In this document: in pieces, positions 1-10,715 of the stretch | Layout of the letters: each line of letters starts with the position of its first letter | Position numbering within the stretch: position 1 is the first letter of the stretch | NCBI GenBank assembly: GCA_036936605.1 | Contig: JAUPFV010000003.1 | Location: forward strand, 103,487,278-103,551,277 | Reading direction: 5' to 3' | From: Limnanthes douglasii subsp. nivea | Lineage: Eukaryota; Streptophyta; Magnoliopsida; Brassicales; Limnanthaceae | Length of the DNA: 64,000 nucleotides | Program-made: the position numbers and the translations under genes | The notes under the pieces: generated by a model | Seen by the model: the letters and a program-made list of their open reading frames with translations, nothing else | What the model was told of the DNA's origin: nothing | Database searches by the model: none

Positions 1-1
1 A

Positions 2-874
2 ATTTCTGAGCCCATCCCTTTTGCTCGATGGGGATTGGACTTAGTTGGGCCTCTCCCTGTGGCGTCCGGAGGGCGTAAAACCATAATTGTAGCCATTGAC
101 TACTTCTCAAAGTGTATAGAAGCAGCCCCCTTGGCAGGGACAACATCAAAAGCTGTTATAAAGTTCATTCTGTCCAACATATGTTGCAGATTTGGTGTCC
201 CCCAGAAAATAACAACAGACAATGGGCCACAGTTTGACAACAGAGAAATGGAAAGCTTCTGTGTCTCAAGGGGTATTCAGCACTGCTTTTCTTCACCTTT
301 CCACCCACAGGCCAATGGGCAAGTTGAGGTGGCTAATAGAACAATACTGTCCGGTTTAAAGAAAAATTTGGAAGGGGCTGCTGGGAAGTGGCCTAGTTAT
401 CTACAAGAAGTCTTGTGGGCCTACCGGACAACACCTGGGGCTGCAACACAAGAATCGCCTTTTGCCTTGGTCTATGGAATGGATGCAGTAGCCCCCATAG
501 AGAAGACACTCCCCTCCTTTCGAGTCCACAACTTCTCCGGACAGGCTAATGAGATGGCAATTAGAAATCAACTTGATTTAATTGAAGAAAGGCGAGTAAA
601 AGCTCATCTTAGAATGGCACACTATCAGGGCTTGATGAGAAGCAGGTTTGCTTCTAAAGTTAAAAGAAGGGATTTTCAACAAGGAGACAAAGTATTAAGG
701 AAAGTTTTCTTGCATACTAAGGAAAAGCTCTTCGGAAAGCTGGCCCCAACTTGGGAGGGTCCGTATACTGTGGTTGAAAGAATCAAGCCTGGAACATACT
801 GGTTGGAAGACAAAGATGGCAGGGTTTTAACTCACCCTTGGAATATTGAACACCTTCGAATGTACTTGGAATGA
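2..874 (+). CDS. Integrase (C-terminal part of Tat-I pol), open at the window edge
   Basis: Inserts the element cDNA into host chromosomes. The frame is open from base 2 to a TGA at 872-874. The first catalytic Asp is in WGLDLVGPLP, the second in ITTDNGPQFD, and the Glu in QANGQVEVANR, so the D,D,E triad is complete. The Tat-type GKWPSYLQEVLWAYRTT block and the C-terminal motif WEGPYTVVERIKPGTYWLED follow, ending in HPWNIEHLRMYLE. No chromodomain is present, as is usual for the Tat clade. The HHCC zinc finger and upstream pol domains lie outside the window. Frame integrity suggests recent activity or selection, but activity cannot be judged from this part alone. Confidence 0.9.
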   Translation: MSEPIPFARWGLDLVGPLPVASGGRKTIIVAIDYFSKCIEAAPLAGTTSKAVIKFILSNICCRFGVPQKITTDNGPQFDNREMESFCVSRGIQHCFSSPFHPQANGQVEVANRTILSGLKKNLEGAAGKWPSYLQEVLWAYRTTPGAATQESPFALVYGMDAVAPIEKTLPSFRVHNFSGQANEMAIRNQLDLIEERRVKAHLRMAHYQGLMRSRFASKVKRRDFQQGDKVLRKVFLHTKEKLFGKLAPTWEGPYTVVERIKPGTYWLEDKDGRVLTHPWNIEHLRMYLE

Positions 875-1339
875 ACTTGTGTAAATATTTACTTGTTTAA
901 ACATCCATGTAAATATTTGAGGGCATACCTTCCCCTCTTCGGTGGTATGAAGAGCTTTCAATAAAACTTGGTGCCTTCTTCAATAATTTTCTAAGTTTTT
1001 GCAAAATTCTGTTGCTTGTCATACTACCCGGACTGAAAGGTCTAAGGGCTACTTAAATTCTAGCGAGAGAAACTAAACACTCTCATAATACAATAACTCA
1101 AAGCTACTTAAATTCTAGCTATCGGAAGTAAGACAAATAATAAAAGAAGAGGATGGTTGAACAAAATAAAAACGTTCATTCAACAACTTAAAATTGCCTT
1201 GGCCTTCCAAGGACTTTTTGAACAAGTTTGGGCACAGTACAAAAATCTGTCCGAATAATACGGACACCATCACAAAAAAGGTGCCTTGGCCTTCCAAGGA
1301 CTTTAGTTCAAACAAAAGATAAACAAAACAAATTATAAA
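875..1339. other. Intergenic spacer between convergent pol and opposite-strand gene
   Basis: This 465-bp stretch separates two convergent stop codons. It contains a repeated hairpin, CCTTGGCCTTCCAAGG, at 1197-1212 and 1284-1299. GCTACTTAAATTCTAGC also occurs twice, near 1049 and 1103. Such elements could serve as 3' processing or termination signals for the two converging transcripts (inference). An AATAAA-type motif occurs near 960. Confidence 0.5.
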
Positions 1340-4299
1340 TTAAGGTTGAGCCTTTGAAGATGGCTCACCCTCATCTGCTTTCTTGCCTTTGATGTCGCTC
1401 TTCTCCTCGACAATCTTCTTACCCTTGGGGTCAATCTCTTCCTCACCTGGGCTCTCTCCGGTTTCCTCTTCATCACCAGACGAGGACACATCAGTGTACC
1501 CTTCATCAACCATGGTCCAGTATGGGAGATCATCGTCATCCACATAGCGCCATAATTCCCCTAGTCTCCTCTTCGGGAATTTCTCGTGAAACAGGAGGAC
1601 CATATCGGACTTCACTTTTTCAATCATTAATTCTTCACTCCGTATCATCTCCCTGGCATAAGCGTTGATTTTGGCCTTGATCATGGCCTCTTGATCCTTC
1701 ACCAAAACAGCTTTCTCTTCAACAGCCTGAGTCACTGCATTCTCTAAAGCAAGTTTGTCAGTGGTCAGGTTGGTGACAAGCTTCTCCTTTGCTGCAGTTT
1801 CTCCTCTTGAGGCTGTCAAGTCCTTCTCCAGTCCGGACAGCTTAGCCCGGAGATCTTTTACGGTCTCTTCTAAAGAAGCAACTTTTGTGTTGCTTTCATT
1901 TTGATTCTTCTTTAGCTGTTCGTTCGACTCCTTAAGCAAATCAACCTTAGTAGCAGCAGTCCTGAGGTCATCGGACAGCTTCTCCTTCTCAGACTTGAGG
2001 TCTTTGATGGTGTTTTCCTGACTTCGGACTTGCCTTTCCAAAGTAAGTACTGGCTGCACGTTGCTAAGGAGAGAATGGGCTATAACGTCCCTCTCACTGG
2101 AAACCAAAAAAGTCCTACCATTGAAATTCACTGTGTTGGAACTACTTGGGGGAACATATGGCCCTGCGAACTCATCTCTGGACAGGCCAAGGAAATAATC
2201 ACCTAGAGCACCTAGACCGGTGACGTCCACTTCATCCATGTTAATCTCTCCCCTTTCAATCTCATCAGTATGGAATTCCATTGGAATCCCTTCATTAAGA
2301 TTCCCTGAGATCTCTTCGGCTAACGTCGGATCGGTTGGGAAAGTGGGCTCCGGATCCCGGAGAGCGAGCTCTTCTCCTTGGGAAGTCTTTTTCTTTTTGA
2401 CTTCCCTGTCATCACTGTCACTTGCTTGCTTACGAGCCCGTTTGGAAGCCCTTGAAGGTTTTGGGGGATTCACTCCTTGTTTCTCGCTCTCCTGTTCTAC
2501 CACTTGTAGAAGGTTTGCATCAACTTGAGCCTGGGCTGGCACCTCTGAGTCTGTTGGGGCCTCTTTCTCGGTATCCTCTACCGCTTTCCTGCCTTTCTTC
2601 TTCTTGCCCTTCATTTTACTTGGGGCTTTGGCCCGGGCAGGAAGGAAGAGGGTCCCATCCAGTTCATGAGACCTTCTCAGCACGACGTCTTCATCAGGTG
2701 GGGTGGAGAGCTCCTCCCAGGTTAAGTCTCTTCGACCTGTGGTGTTCCACAGGTGAGACCTCGCTAGGTTCCCAGAAGTGAAGGCTTTATGAAACCGGTT
2801 ATCCCAGTTCTCTGCGGCCCAAGCGTTGATTTTGCCACAGGTGACCTGTCCGGCCTTCAGATAGTCCCCGAACTCCTTTGGCAGCTCTGATAAAACAAAA
2901 GAAAAACCGATTAGTATAAACTTAAAGAAAAGAAAGATTCGAACAGAAACTTAAAATAAAAACTTACGATCGCTCCTCCATCTACTTCGAAGAAGGCTAG
3001 GATTCTCCCCGGCTTTGATTTTCTTGTCATTTTCCCATGAGCCACTGACAAACAAGAACTGGCTCCTCCATTTACTCTCCGATTCCAGGAGATCATCAAC
3101 AGCTTTAAGATCGTTCCCCATGTTGAAATGATAAAAAGGGAACTGATGATGCTTGCACAAATTAGCCACAGCTGCAAACTCTTCCATAGGAAGAGGAATT
3201 CCAGATAGCCTAGACGCCATAATACATGACATCAAGGTGTACCAACCATTAGGGCTTAGCTGTGTTGGACATAGCTTGACCAAGTGAAAATAGCGCACTA
3301 TCTCCGGGTCCAGTGGGAACCTAAGTCCCCAATTGAATAGCTCCGTAAAGAAGACTATCTCATTTCTTTTGCAATCCATCGGGGTCTTGGATCGATGGGA
3401 ATTCGAATCTTTACATTCTCAGGGATCCCCCACTTAGTACGCAGTCGTCCCAGATCTTTAGTATGGATGAACGCATACTTGGTCTTTAACAGAGATGAAA
3501 GATATTTGAGCTCGACCTTATGAAAACATGGCCCTACTCTCCCTTCGAGGCTCTCTGGCAGGTCCGGATGTCTCAGATATAAGTCTTCTTTGCCTTTCTT
3601 GACAGCAACTCTAGCAGTTTCAGCTTGTCCGGAGGACTCGGACTCAAATCTAACCTCCTCGGTGGAGTCCTCCATCCTCTCCTCCATTATTGTTGGGGGA
3701 GCTTCTGTAGAAACAGCCCGGGGAGGGTTGAAGCTTGGCACAGCTAATCCTCCGGACTGTTGACTCTCTGAATGTTTTCGACTTATCACCTCAGTTTGAG
3801 TTTCTGAGGTTGAAGTTTCTTTGGGAGGTAGAGGACTGCTAGCCCCCGGACCGGCCGGCCTTTCCCGGAGAGTCCTAATAGTTGCCCCGGACCCTGATTC
3901 GCTAGTATTTTTAGAAGAAAGTCCTTTAACCAACCTACTTGGCCTTTTCATAATTAGTTTATCCGGGAAATGGTCGGAGTCAGACCCCATAGCAATGAAA
4001 GAGGATTTTTTCCTAACACTTGTGGCAGTGACCCCCGGTTCAACAATAGGGATCGACTCTTGAACTGAAGAGCCAGATACTATGGGGGAGAGTGTTGATT
4101 GAAAGAGTTTTCTAGGTTTTGTACCTTTAGAAGAAGATGAACCTCTATCAGATTCTTCGATTGAAGGGGCTGGTTTCTCGACAGGCGACGCTGGAAGCAC
4201 TGCTGCAAGTCTTTTTTCTTTTTCAACTCTTTGAGCTTTTTCCAATTCTGAGAGGTTAAGCCAGCCGCCCTTGATCAGTGTTGTTCTTGCTGTGAACAT
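1340..4299 (-). CDS. Opposite-strand gene of Tat-I: 'putative gypsy-type transposon' domain plus coiled coil; one intron, one frameshift
   Basis: Large gene convergent to pol, about 950 residues if spliced and read through one frameshift. From ATG 4299 the N-terminal third is Ser/Thr/Pro-rich. The conserved block follows (WGIPENVKIRIPIDP, then FFTELFNWGLRFPLDPEIVR, LSPNGWYTLMSCIMASR, HHQFPFYHFN, FVSGSWEN). I assign it to the plant 'putative gypsy-type transposon' family (Transposase_28, PF04195) from memory. After an intron come basic clusters (KGKKKKGRK, KKKKTSQ), a long heptad-rich coiled coil (about 2060-1620) and an acidic Ser/Glu tail. The frame shifts by one base near 3370, within CCAAGACCCCGATGG. 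Probable nuclear or structural role; function unknown. The start is the first ATG after a TATA box and CT-rich leader. Confidence 0.75.
2887..2967 (-). other. Predicted 81-nt intron in the opposite-strand gene
   Basis: On the minus strand the donor reads GATC|GTAAGTTT (exon ends at 2968) and the acceptor TTTTATCAG|AGCTG (exon resumes at 2886), with a T-rich stretch before the AG. Joining them turns a split codon into CAG and keeps one open frame from the conserved domain into the 515-codon coiled-coil exon. Without splicing the frame ends at once in the intron. The match to GTAAGT and the frame continuity make this a strong call. Confidence 0.8.
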
Positions 4300-4393
4300 A
4301 AACAACTAAGGAAATTTTGAAGTTTTAGAGAGATAAAGCTTTGGGTAAAATGGCAGAGTGAAAGAGATAGTGAGACTGTGAAAGGTGAATAGA

Positions 4394-4400
4394 ATTTATA
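4394..4400 (-). promoter_or_regulatory. TATA box of the opposite-strand gene (Tat-I)
   Basis: Minus-strand TATAAAT lies about 95 nt upstream of the ATG at 4299. The leader after it is CT-rich (CTATCTCTTTCACTC, TTTATCTCTC). Copies 2 and 3 of the gene have the same arrangement. It lies just inside the polypurine tract, so it is not the LTR promoter. Confidence 0.6.
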
Positions 4401-4408
4401 GTAAATGT

Positions 4409-4420
4409 GAAAAAAAAGGG
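4409..4420 (+). promoter_or_regulatory. Polypurine tract of Tat-I
   Basis: GAAAAAAAAGGG is followed directly by TTGATTCC, so the LTR would begin at the TG of 4422. This is the normal site for priming plus-strand DNA synthesis in LTR elements. No second LTR is available to confirm the boundary. Confidence 0.5.
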
Positions 4421-4421
4421 T

Positions 4422-5545
4422 TGATTCCTAGGAGAATCCGAAAAGTTGGGTAATGATTAAAAGACGGCGCTGATGTCATTAATGGCATTTAAAAGAGGTA
4501 ACTTGTTCGAGAAAGTGGTGCGAATTTCAAGGTGAAAAAACGGCTAAAGTGACCAACCAGAGAGTGACACGTGTCCCACTAACTCTAACAAGAATCGTTT
4601 GGAATTCGTAACGATTGGTCTGTCCGGGTCCGTCCTCAACTCTCTTTGAATTGAAAAACCACTTCCTAAATCGGACTGTTTTTCAGTTCTTTGACAAGGA
4701 CACTTGTTCAAATACCTAAAAAAGGGGCTCCTAATGAGTCCGAATTCGAAGTGCTCCCCGGAAGGGCATCCCAAAGTAAATCTCTCCGTAAACCGGACAG
4801 GCTCCAAGAACTTAATTCGGACAGGACTTTTGAACCAGGCAGATGACTTCGAACACTGTAAGCCTAAGGCAGTTCGAACTATGACTAAAGTACTAAAAAA
4901 CCTAAACACTATCTGACTAAGCTACCTGCCCATCTGCTTAAAACTCATGGGTCTTTAAACATGACCCGGGTCCATTAAACATGACCCGAAAGCCCATAAG
5001 GGCCCAAATATTACACTATAAATACCCAACCACCAACATTAACTATGGGTAACAAAAATTGACTGCTGCCAAGCTGCTCAATTCTCTCTCCACCTTCAAA
5101 CACCTTGAAACACCTTGAAACACCTTCACACCACCTTGTAACACCCTTACTCCGTTTTGAAACTCCACTTGAAATTATCAGCCTACCCTCAGGCTACTTT
5201 TATCCACACCAGGGATGACTTAGTTTGGAACTACACAAGGCAAAGTTGTAAATTGAACATTTGCACTTTGTATTTCGCAAACACTAAATATCAAGCATTT
5301 CACATATGACTCTATCGCATTTCGCATTTGACTATATACCAGCGTTTCTCATTTCACAAAATCAATCATATACTAGTTTCACAGTTCGCATTTCACTATT
5401 TATTAGTTTTGCATTTGATTTTATTTCGCATTTAACTTTATTTATCGTTTTATAATTCACAACTGACTATATACTACCATCCGCATATCACACTTGATGA
5501 GAAAACGTGTTATGTAGGCCATACCATCACTGTGTTTTTCACAAT
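4422..5545 (+). repeat. 3' LTR of Tat-I (right edge approximate)
   Basis: Starts after the polypurine tract. A TATA box, CTATAAATA, lies at 5016-5024. The downstream region holds four decamers of the type CACCTTGAAA (5091-5130) and a run of degenerate CATTTCGCAT/GACTATATAC units (about 5270-5490). TTAAACATGACCCG occurs twice just upstream of the TATA box. Composition changes to plain AT-rich DNA at about 5545, taken as the end; no terminal CA or target duplication can be verified. Confidence 0.45.
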
Positions 5546-7309
5546 ACACATTTGGAGAGTAATTTGATACCGATATATTGCAAAATACTCATAAATAACC
5601 TAAATATTAAAAACATTATAACTTGTAATGACATAAAAATATAAATCCAACTCGATTTAGATCATAAGATCAGTTCGTAACTAATAATGAAATTAAAAAA
5701 AAACAATGGATTCAAAAACTAATACTATGTTTCTTAAATATTTTTGCGTGATAATATTTTTACGTGATAATATTTTTAATCTTATTTTGTTCGAAATCGG
5801 GTTCGCTTTTTTGTGAAATAAATCGCGCGGATAAAAAGATAAGATATTTTTATATGATCGAATATTAAAAACAAATAAATATAAAATGATAATTAAATAT
5901 TATATTTTGGGGTTTAAAGATCGTTCATTATATAATAACTATTTTTTATATTTGATATAAAATAGTTGTTTTATATTATATATGTATATAATATTTTGGT
6001 GGTGAAAATAAGGTTGCATATGTAATAAAATTATATTTTTACTAAAACTTTATTATAATATGTGTGAAGATATTGAATATTTTTTAAAATATTAATTATA
6101 GTTTTACTTGTCTGTTTATTTTTCGTAAAACAAAAATTATGGTTAGATTTGGTCCCGGAAATATAACCAGTTCTAAATTTTTGTAAAATTTAAAAATTTG
6201 TAAAAAATATTTTTTATCTTCACCGGATGAATCTAAATGGCCGGCAGGTGAGAAAGTTCGTTCCTAGCGGGTGAACTTTCCCCGGATAAAAGGATCCATT
6301 CCCGCAAAAGACCAATCAAAAACCTATTTAAATAAAAAATAAAATAGTAAAAAAAATAAAAAAATCTTCTATTTTTTAGACTACTTTGTAGTTTTTGTAC
6401 CAAAGTTAGATTTTACCTAAAAACAAATCTATATAAATAATTATATATTTACAGTAAAAAGAAAATTTTGTAATATTTTTCAGAAAATTTTGTAATATTT
6501 TTCAGAAAATTTATATTATGTATATATCTTAAATCTTATTTTGCTTTTGTTAGGGTGTTTTAACACATGGGAGACATTGTGATAGGATCACATTTCTCCT
6601 TTGGTCGCCGTAAGGTTACTTTATAGACAAGTCAATACTTTAACGAATTGGGGATATTGTCCAAAAGCTTCTCAAAATATGATTTGTTTCTGTTTTGAAA
6701 ATTGACCCATTAACAAATTTTTCCTAGTGTCTCGTCTATCATATATTATGGTGTGTATATTCTTTTTCATACTGTATATTTCTTTTTGTCTAGTTATTGT
6801 CAACATTTCTTGTTATTCACCTTCAATTTTTTGTTATTGCTTAAAGAACAGAATTATTTGGTGATTCAGTACACATTTGGGTTATGGGTGAAAGTGATAT
6901 TTTGTGGTCCTTTTCTTTTTCTTTGATCCCTATATTATGGTTATCAAAAAATTTACGTAGGATTATAACAAGACCAAACTTGTTCGTTAAGTGAAGTAGT
7001 TTCATTATTATCCCAAATAATAAACAAAACTTTTATTTTGTTGGGTAATAAACAAAACTTTTGAGTATGTTTTTTGTTTAATGGATTTTTTCAATAAGAT
7101 AGAAATGTTACTATTATAATTTATTAGTTAAAATACAATAGAATTAAGTAAGAACGACCGTTTACAAGTATTGTGTAGCATTTTTGTTGTCAGCGGCAAA
7201 ATAAAACACAAAAGGAACAATTATATCTCTAGCGGTATGTTCCATAATGTTTACATTATGGAATTGAACAACAGTACACAATTAAATTAGATAAGTGATC
7301 GGTTTGTGT
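5546..7309. other. AT-rich non-coding DNA
   Basis: I find no gene. Visible structure: TTTTTGCGTGATAATA/TTTTTACGTGATAATA repeat near 5740-5780, a 22-bp tandem repeat at 6460-6512, and a GC-richer island at 6225-6300 with a perfect 8-bp stem (GAAAGTTC 6252-6259 and GAACTTTC 6273-6280). Origin unknown. Confidence 0.5.
6460..6512. repeat. 22-bp tandem repeat, about 2.5 copies
   Basis: The unit AGAAAATTTTGTAATATTTT starts at 6460, 6482 and 6504, so the period is 22 bp. Copies are nearly identical, indicating recent slippage. Confidence 0.75.
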
Positions 7310-8495
7310 TTCGATTTATTTAGTCACAGAATTCGTTCCGTGGAATTTATAGCGAAAATTTAATAAGATGTAATGGGCGATAACGGAGTCTAATATTTGG
7401 TTATCTCTAAAAAAAACTTTAGCACTCATTTCATTCCAAACATGATATATTACTACACAAAATGCGGTACGCCACAAGTGGCATTAGTCGTTCGTAGAGG
7501 GGATCCAAGTTCAAGCTGTAGTGAGCCAGCAAGACCAATCAAAACTTGGAGATGACATAATGATTTTTCTCGAGATGGCCTCCGGATTCTGCTTCAAGCT
7601 CTGACATTCTATCAAGATATGGTTGATGATTTTAGAGGCATTATTGTTGAGAATGCAATCAGGGGCCGTAGCGAAACCCCAAGCAACGAGTTTGTCTCGA
7701 ATGGATAGCCTTCTTTGGATTCTTATATATGCTATAAAAGAATGTCTAGATATGTTGAATTTATTCCGGACTAAAGAAGCCCACAAAACGTTTGGAGCTG
7801 CAGGTTAAATAAACTTATACCTATTACATATCGTGAATATGTTGCAGTTCAGGTTTGTGATCTAGAGAAAAACACCATCTCGTTTCTGGGGGAGTAAATT
7901 AATTTCATTATTAACTTCAAGCAATGGTGTTGGTGGGACCGTCTACCTGCACGGATCTGAGAGGACAAGATCCACGAGCCGTTACTGATATTATCTGAAA
8001 CCATGCTTTTATCGTGCAATCGAGTATACCTGATGATACTTGAACCATAGCGGTCAACAAGGGATGTAGAGAAAAGTGAGGGATCATATTATATAGAGGT
8101 GGATCATCCGTTTCCTACGTCCATTTTATAGAGTCTTACAACAACAAAATTTAGTTTTAGAATCTTCCTCCACCCCTAGCTTGGGAATGGTTGTTTATCA
8201 AGATGGACCAAAAATTCTTCAGGGTTGTCGCCTGACTACACACCTTAAGGTTTAGAATCTCAAGACCGCCCTCATCCAAGGACACAGTAATCTTGTCCCA
8301 ATCAACTTTGGCACATGTGATTTTCATCTCAGGTGTCAGCCAAAAGAATCTTTAAAAAAATGTTGACATAGTTAGTTGAGGACTTGGACAGGGAGGATGA
8401 ATACCGAAGACCAATAGACTTGGCTAGCAAAAATGACTGATTTTAGTAATTGGAATCTTTTAGCATAAGAGAGACTACTAGTAGACTTGGTACCA
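7310..8495 (-). pseudogene. LINE-B: 3' part of an L1-type LINE ORF2 (RT end and zf-RVT), decayed
   Basis: Minus-strand fragments follow plant L1 ORF2 in order: RFQLLKSVIFASQVYWSSVF (about 8460-8400), RFFWLTPEMKITCAKVDWDK with DEGGLEILNLK (about 8350-8240), the reverse-transcriptase zinc-binding segment NISRHSFIAYIRIQRRLSIR...WGFATAPDCILNN (7786-7511), then the tail VVIYHVWNE (about 7430). LINE-A shows the same order. The 5' part is missing, as is usual for truncated LINE insertions. No clear poly(A) or target duplication was found at the 3' edge. Confidence 0.75.
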
Positions 8496-8689
8496 TTAGT
8501 TATTGTTATTTGTTTCATTAGTTTATTAGTTAATTATTTTATATGTTTTTTTTAAAAATATAGAATTTTAAGTATTATTTTTTATTTTCTGTTCTATATG
8601 GTACCAAAATATTGTTGGATCTTTAATTTGATCAAAAAATGGAAAAACATTTATTGTTTCATTGATCGGTCAGAACAATGTTCGATCCT

Positions 8690-9730
8690 TATAAAAATGA
8701 GGACATTTTCTAAAGAAAAAATTAAGGTAATAATTAGAGAAGTGGAAAGATTACTCAAGATTAGTCACATGAGAGAATCAAAATATCTGACCTGGGTGGG
8801 AAATCCAATGTTGGTCAAAAAGAAAAATGGACAATGGAGAGTTTAATTGATTATACTAATCTAAATAAGACATGTCAAAAAGACATTTTCATTTACTTCA
8901 TATTGATCGACTAGTAGATGCAACAACTTGACATTAAATATTATCCTTTATGGATGCCTACTCATGTTATAATCAAATAAAAAAGCATGCAAATGATGAC
9001 AATAGAACAACCTTTATAACAGAGCGTGGATTATATTATTACAAAATAATATCATTCAGATTAAAGAATGTTAGATCAACTTATCAAAGTATCGTCAATC
9101 ATACTTTTGCTAATCAACTATGAAATAAGATATGATTATGAAAAGTAGCATTGAGAGAGAGCATTTAATTGCATTGTCAAAAAAAATTAATAATTTCAGG
9201 AAATTCAGTTTAAAGTTGACCTCATTAAAATATTTTTTTAGTGTCGGAGCTGGTAAGTTTTTGGGTTATGTAATTAGCATGAAGGATGTTAAAGCTGACC
9301 GATCACAGTTCAAACCAATATTTATTATGACTCCACCAAAATCTATTAAAGAAATCCATATATTGACACATCGTTTTGCATATTTGTTTAGGTTCATATC
9401 CAAAGCTTCAAATAAGTGTCATCTATTTTTTGAGGTGTTAAAGGGGGCAAAACGTTTTAAATTGAATGATAAATGTAGCAAGGCTTTTGATGACTTAAAA
9501 GAATATTTGACATCTATTGAATTAATGCCACCTATGGAATGAAAGATTTTGTTCTTATATTTGACAGTATCAAATATGGAAATAAACTTGGTTTTAGTGA
9601 GAAAAGTTGACAAGATTTAAAGATGGATTTATTATGTGAGCAAAAGTCTAGTGGTTGCTAAAACAAGATATTTAGATTTGAACAAATTGGCTCTTGTATT
9701 GGTGGTAACTGCATGTAAGATGAGACTATA
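8690..9730 (+). pseudogene. Tat-II pol, part 1: decayed reverse transcriptase to start of RNase H
   Basis: Frame-shifted remnants match Tat-lineage RT in order: FSKEKIKVIIREVERLL and NPMLVKKKNGQWRV (8708-8846), a DAYSYNQIK-like block (about 8950), LRNV/TYQ (about 9065), SVGAGKFLGYVISMKDVKAD (about 9240-9300), RFISKASNKCHLFFEVLKGA, then YYVSKSLVVAKTRYLDLNKL of the RNase H region (9629-9690). The YxDD core is lost. The sequence stops abruptly at 9730 where a minus-strand chromovirus begins, and Tat pol resumes at 16145. Dead copy. Confidence 0.8.
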
Positions 9731-10670
9731 TGGAACCGTCCTTTTTGGAAACGCCAATGGAGTTGTTCTAGCAGTATCTCCTCTATAAGGCCTTTGTGAA
9801 AAGGCTTTCTCCAGATGCAGTGCGTGTTGATGTGCTTTAGACACATTCACAGGGTCGAACATGTTCAGCTGATCCTGAAAATGCTGTCTCATCCCCCCTA
9901 TATAGCGAGATACTAGCTGATCTGCTGAATCAACAATATAGACAAGGTTTTGTAGCTTGAAAAAATCGTCAGTGTATTCGTCAACAGTCTTTGACCTTTG
10001 TTTAAGGTTTTGGAACTGCTGATACATGATACGCGCATAGTTGTAAGGCAAAAATGCAGCCCTCAAGTGCTTCACAAACTTAGCCCAAGTTGTTATTTTT
10101 TGCTTACCTTGCCTTGATCTGGTCTGCTTGAGATGTTGCCACCAAGATGCAGCTCGGCCTCGGAACTTAGTTGCAGCCAAACTGTACCTGTTTTGCATCT
10201 GGAACCTCCTTGAAATTAAGGACTTCTTCAACGGAGGCGATCCAATCTAAAAAATCCTCCGGTTCGAGACCCCCTTGGAACTCTAGGATCTCCAGTCTGA
10301 AACTAGATTCCCACCGGTTGTTGGCGTTCAGATCAGAATCTCTCGCTGGCGACTGCTCAAAGACCTGTTCATGACAATCTTGTGGGTAATATTGACCCCT
10401 ACCTTGTTCACACCAAGGAGCGAACGGATTTTGCTCGCGACCGGTCTCTCTCTCATATCCCGACAGTTAGTTGCTCGAACCTGGATCTCGAAATCCATTG
10501 GTTTGGTTGTTCAACAGCATGTGTAGTGCTTCATATACGTCTCTCATCTGATTTCCCAACGAGTGCATTTTTTCACCAACATGGGATCGGAATTGACCGA
10601 ATTCATCATGGTCGACCGATTCGGTGATCAGAATAGTGGAGTTCCCCCGCAAGGATCGCTTTGGCGGCAT
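9731..10670 (-). pseudogene. Truncated second gag of the chromovirus tandem
   Basis: The start is ATG 10670 (MPPKRSLRGN), shortly after a PBS. Frame breaks occur before the conserved gag block RAASWWQHLKQTRSRQGK, YNYARIMYQQFQNLKQ, TVDEYTDDFFKLQNL, LVSRYIGGMR. It ends at PKRTVP, before the zinc knuckle that is present in the other copy. Nucleocapsid and pol are deleted, so it is non-functional. It is co-linear and very similar to 14600-15584. Confidence 0.8.
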
Positions 10671-10702
10671 ACCTTCGTTACTCACGTCGTAGGATCTCTC
10701 AA

Positions 10703-10712
10703 TCTGATACCA
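10703..10712 (-). promoter_or_regulatory. Primer-binding site next to LTR A (tRNA-Met type)
   Basis: Minus-strand TGGTATCAGA matches the 3' end of initiator tRNA-Met, three bases from the LTR edge. It shows that LTR A acts as a 5' LTR for the sequence to its left. Confidence 0.75.
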
Positions 10713-10715
10713 ATA

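Larger units (their letters stand above)
1..5545 (+). mobile_element. Tat-I: 3' half of a Ty3/gypsy Tat-lineage LTR retrotransposon
   Basis: The window opens inside pol of a plus-strand element. The order is integrase, convergent opposite-strand gene, polypurine tract, LTR. Known Tat-lineage elements (Grande, Retand and relatives) share this layout, with an extra reverse-oriented frame between pol and the 3' LTR. The 5' LTR, gag, protease and RT lie outside the window. The outer LTR edge near 5545 is an estimate because the partner LTR is not visible. This is the youngest-looking Tat copy here: the integrase frame has no stop and the opposite-strand gene has a single visible frameshift. Confidence 0.8.

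Noticed and set aside
4704..4916. Overlapping frames on both strands in the Tat-I LTR
   Set aside because: They lie within U3 of the LTR, show no motif and are explained by the lower AT content there.
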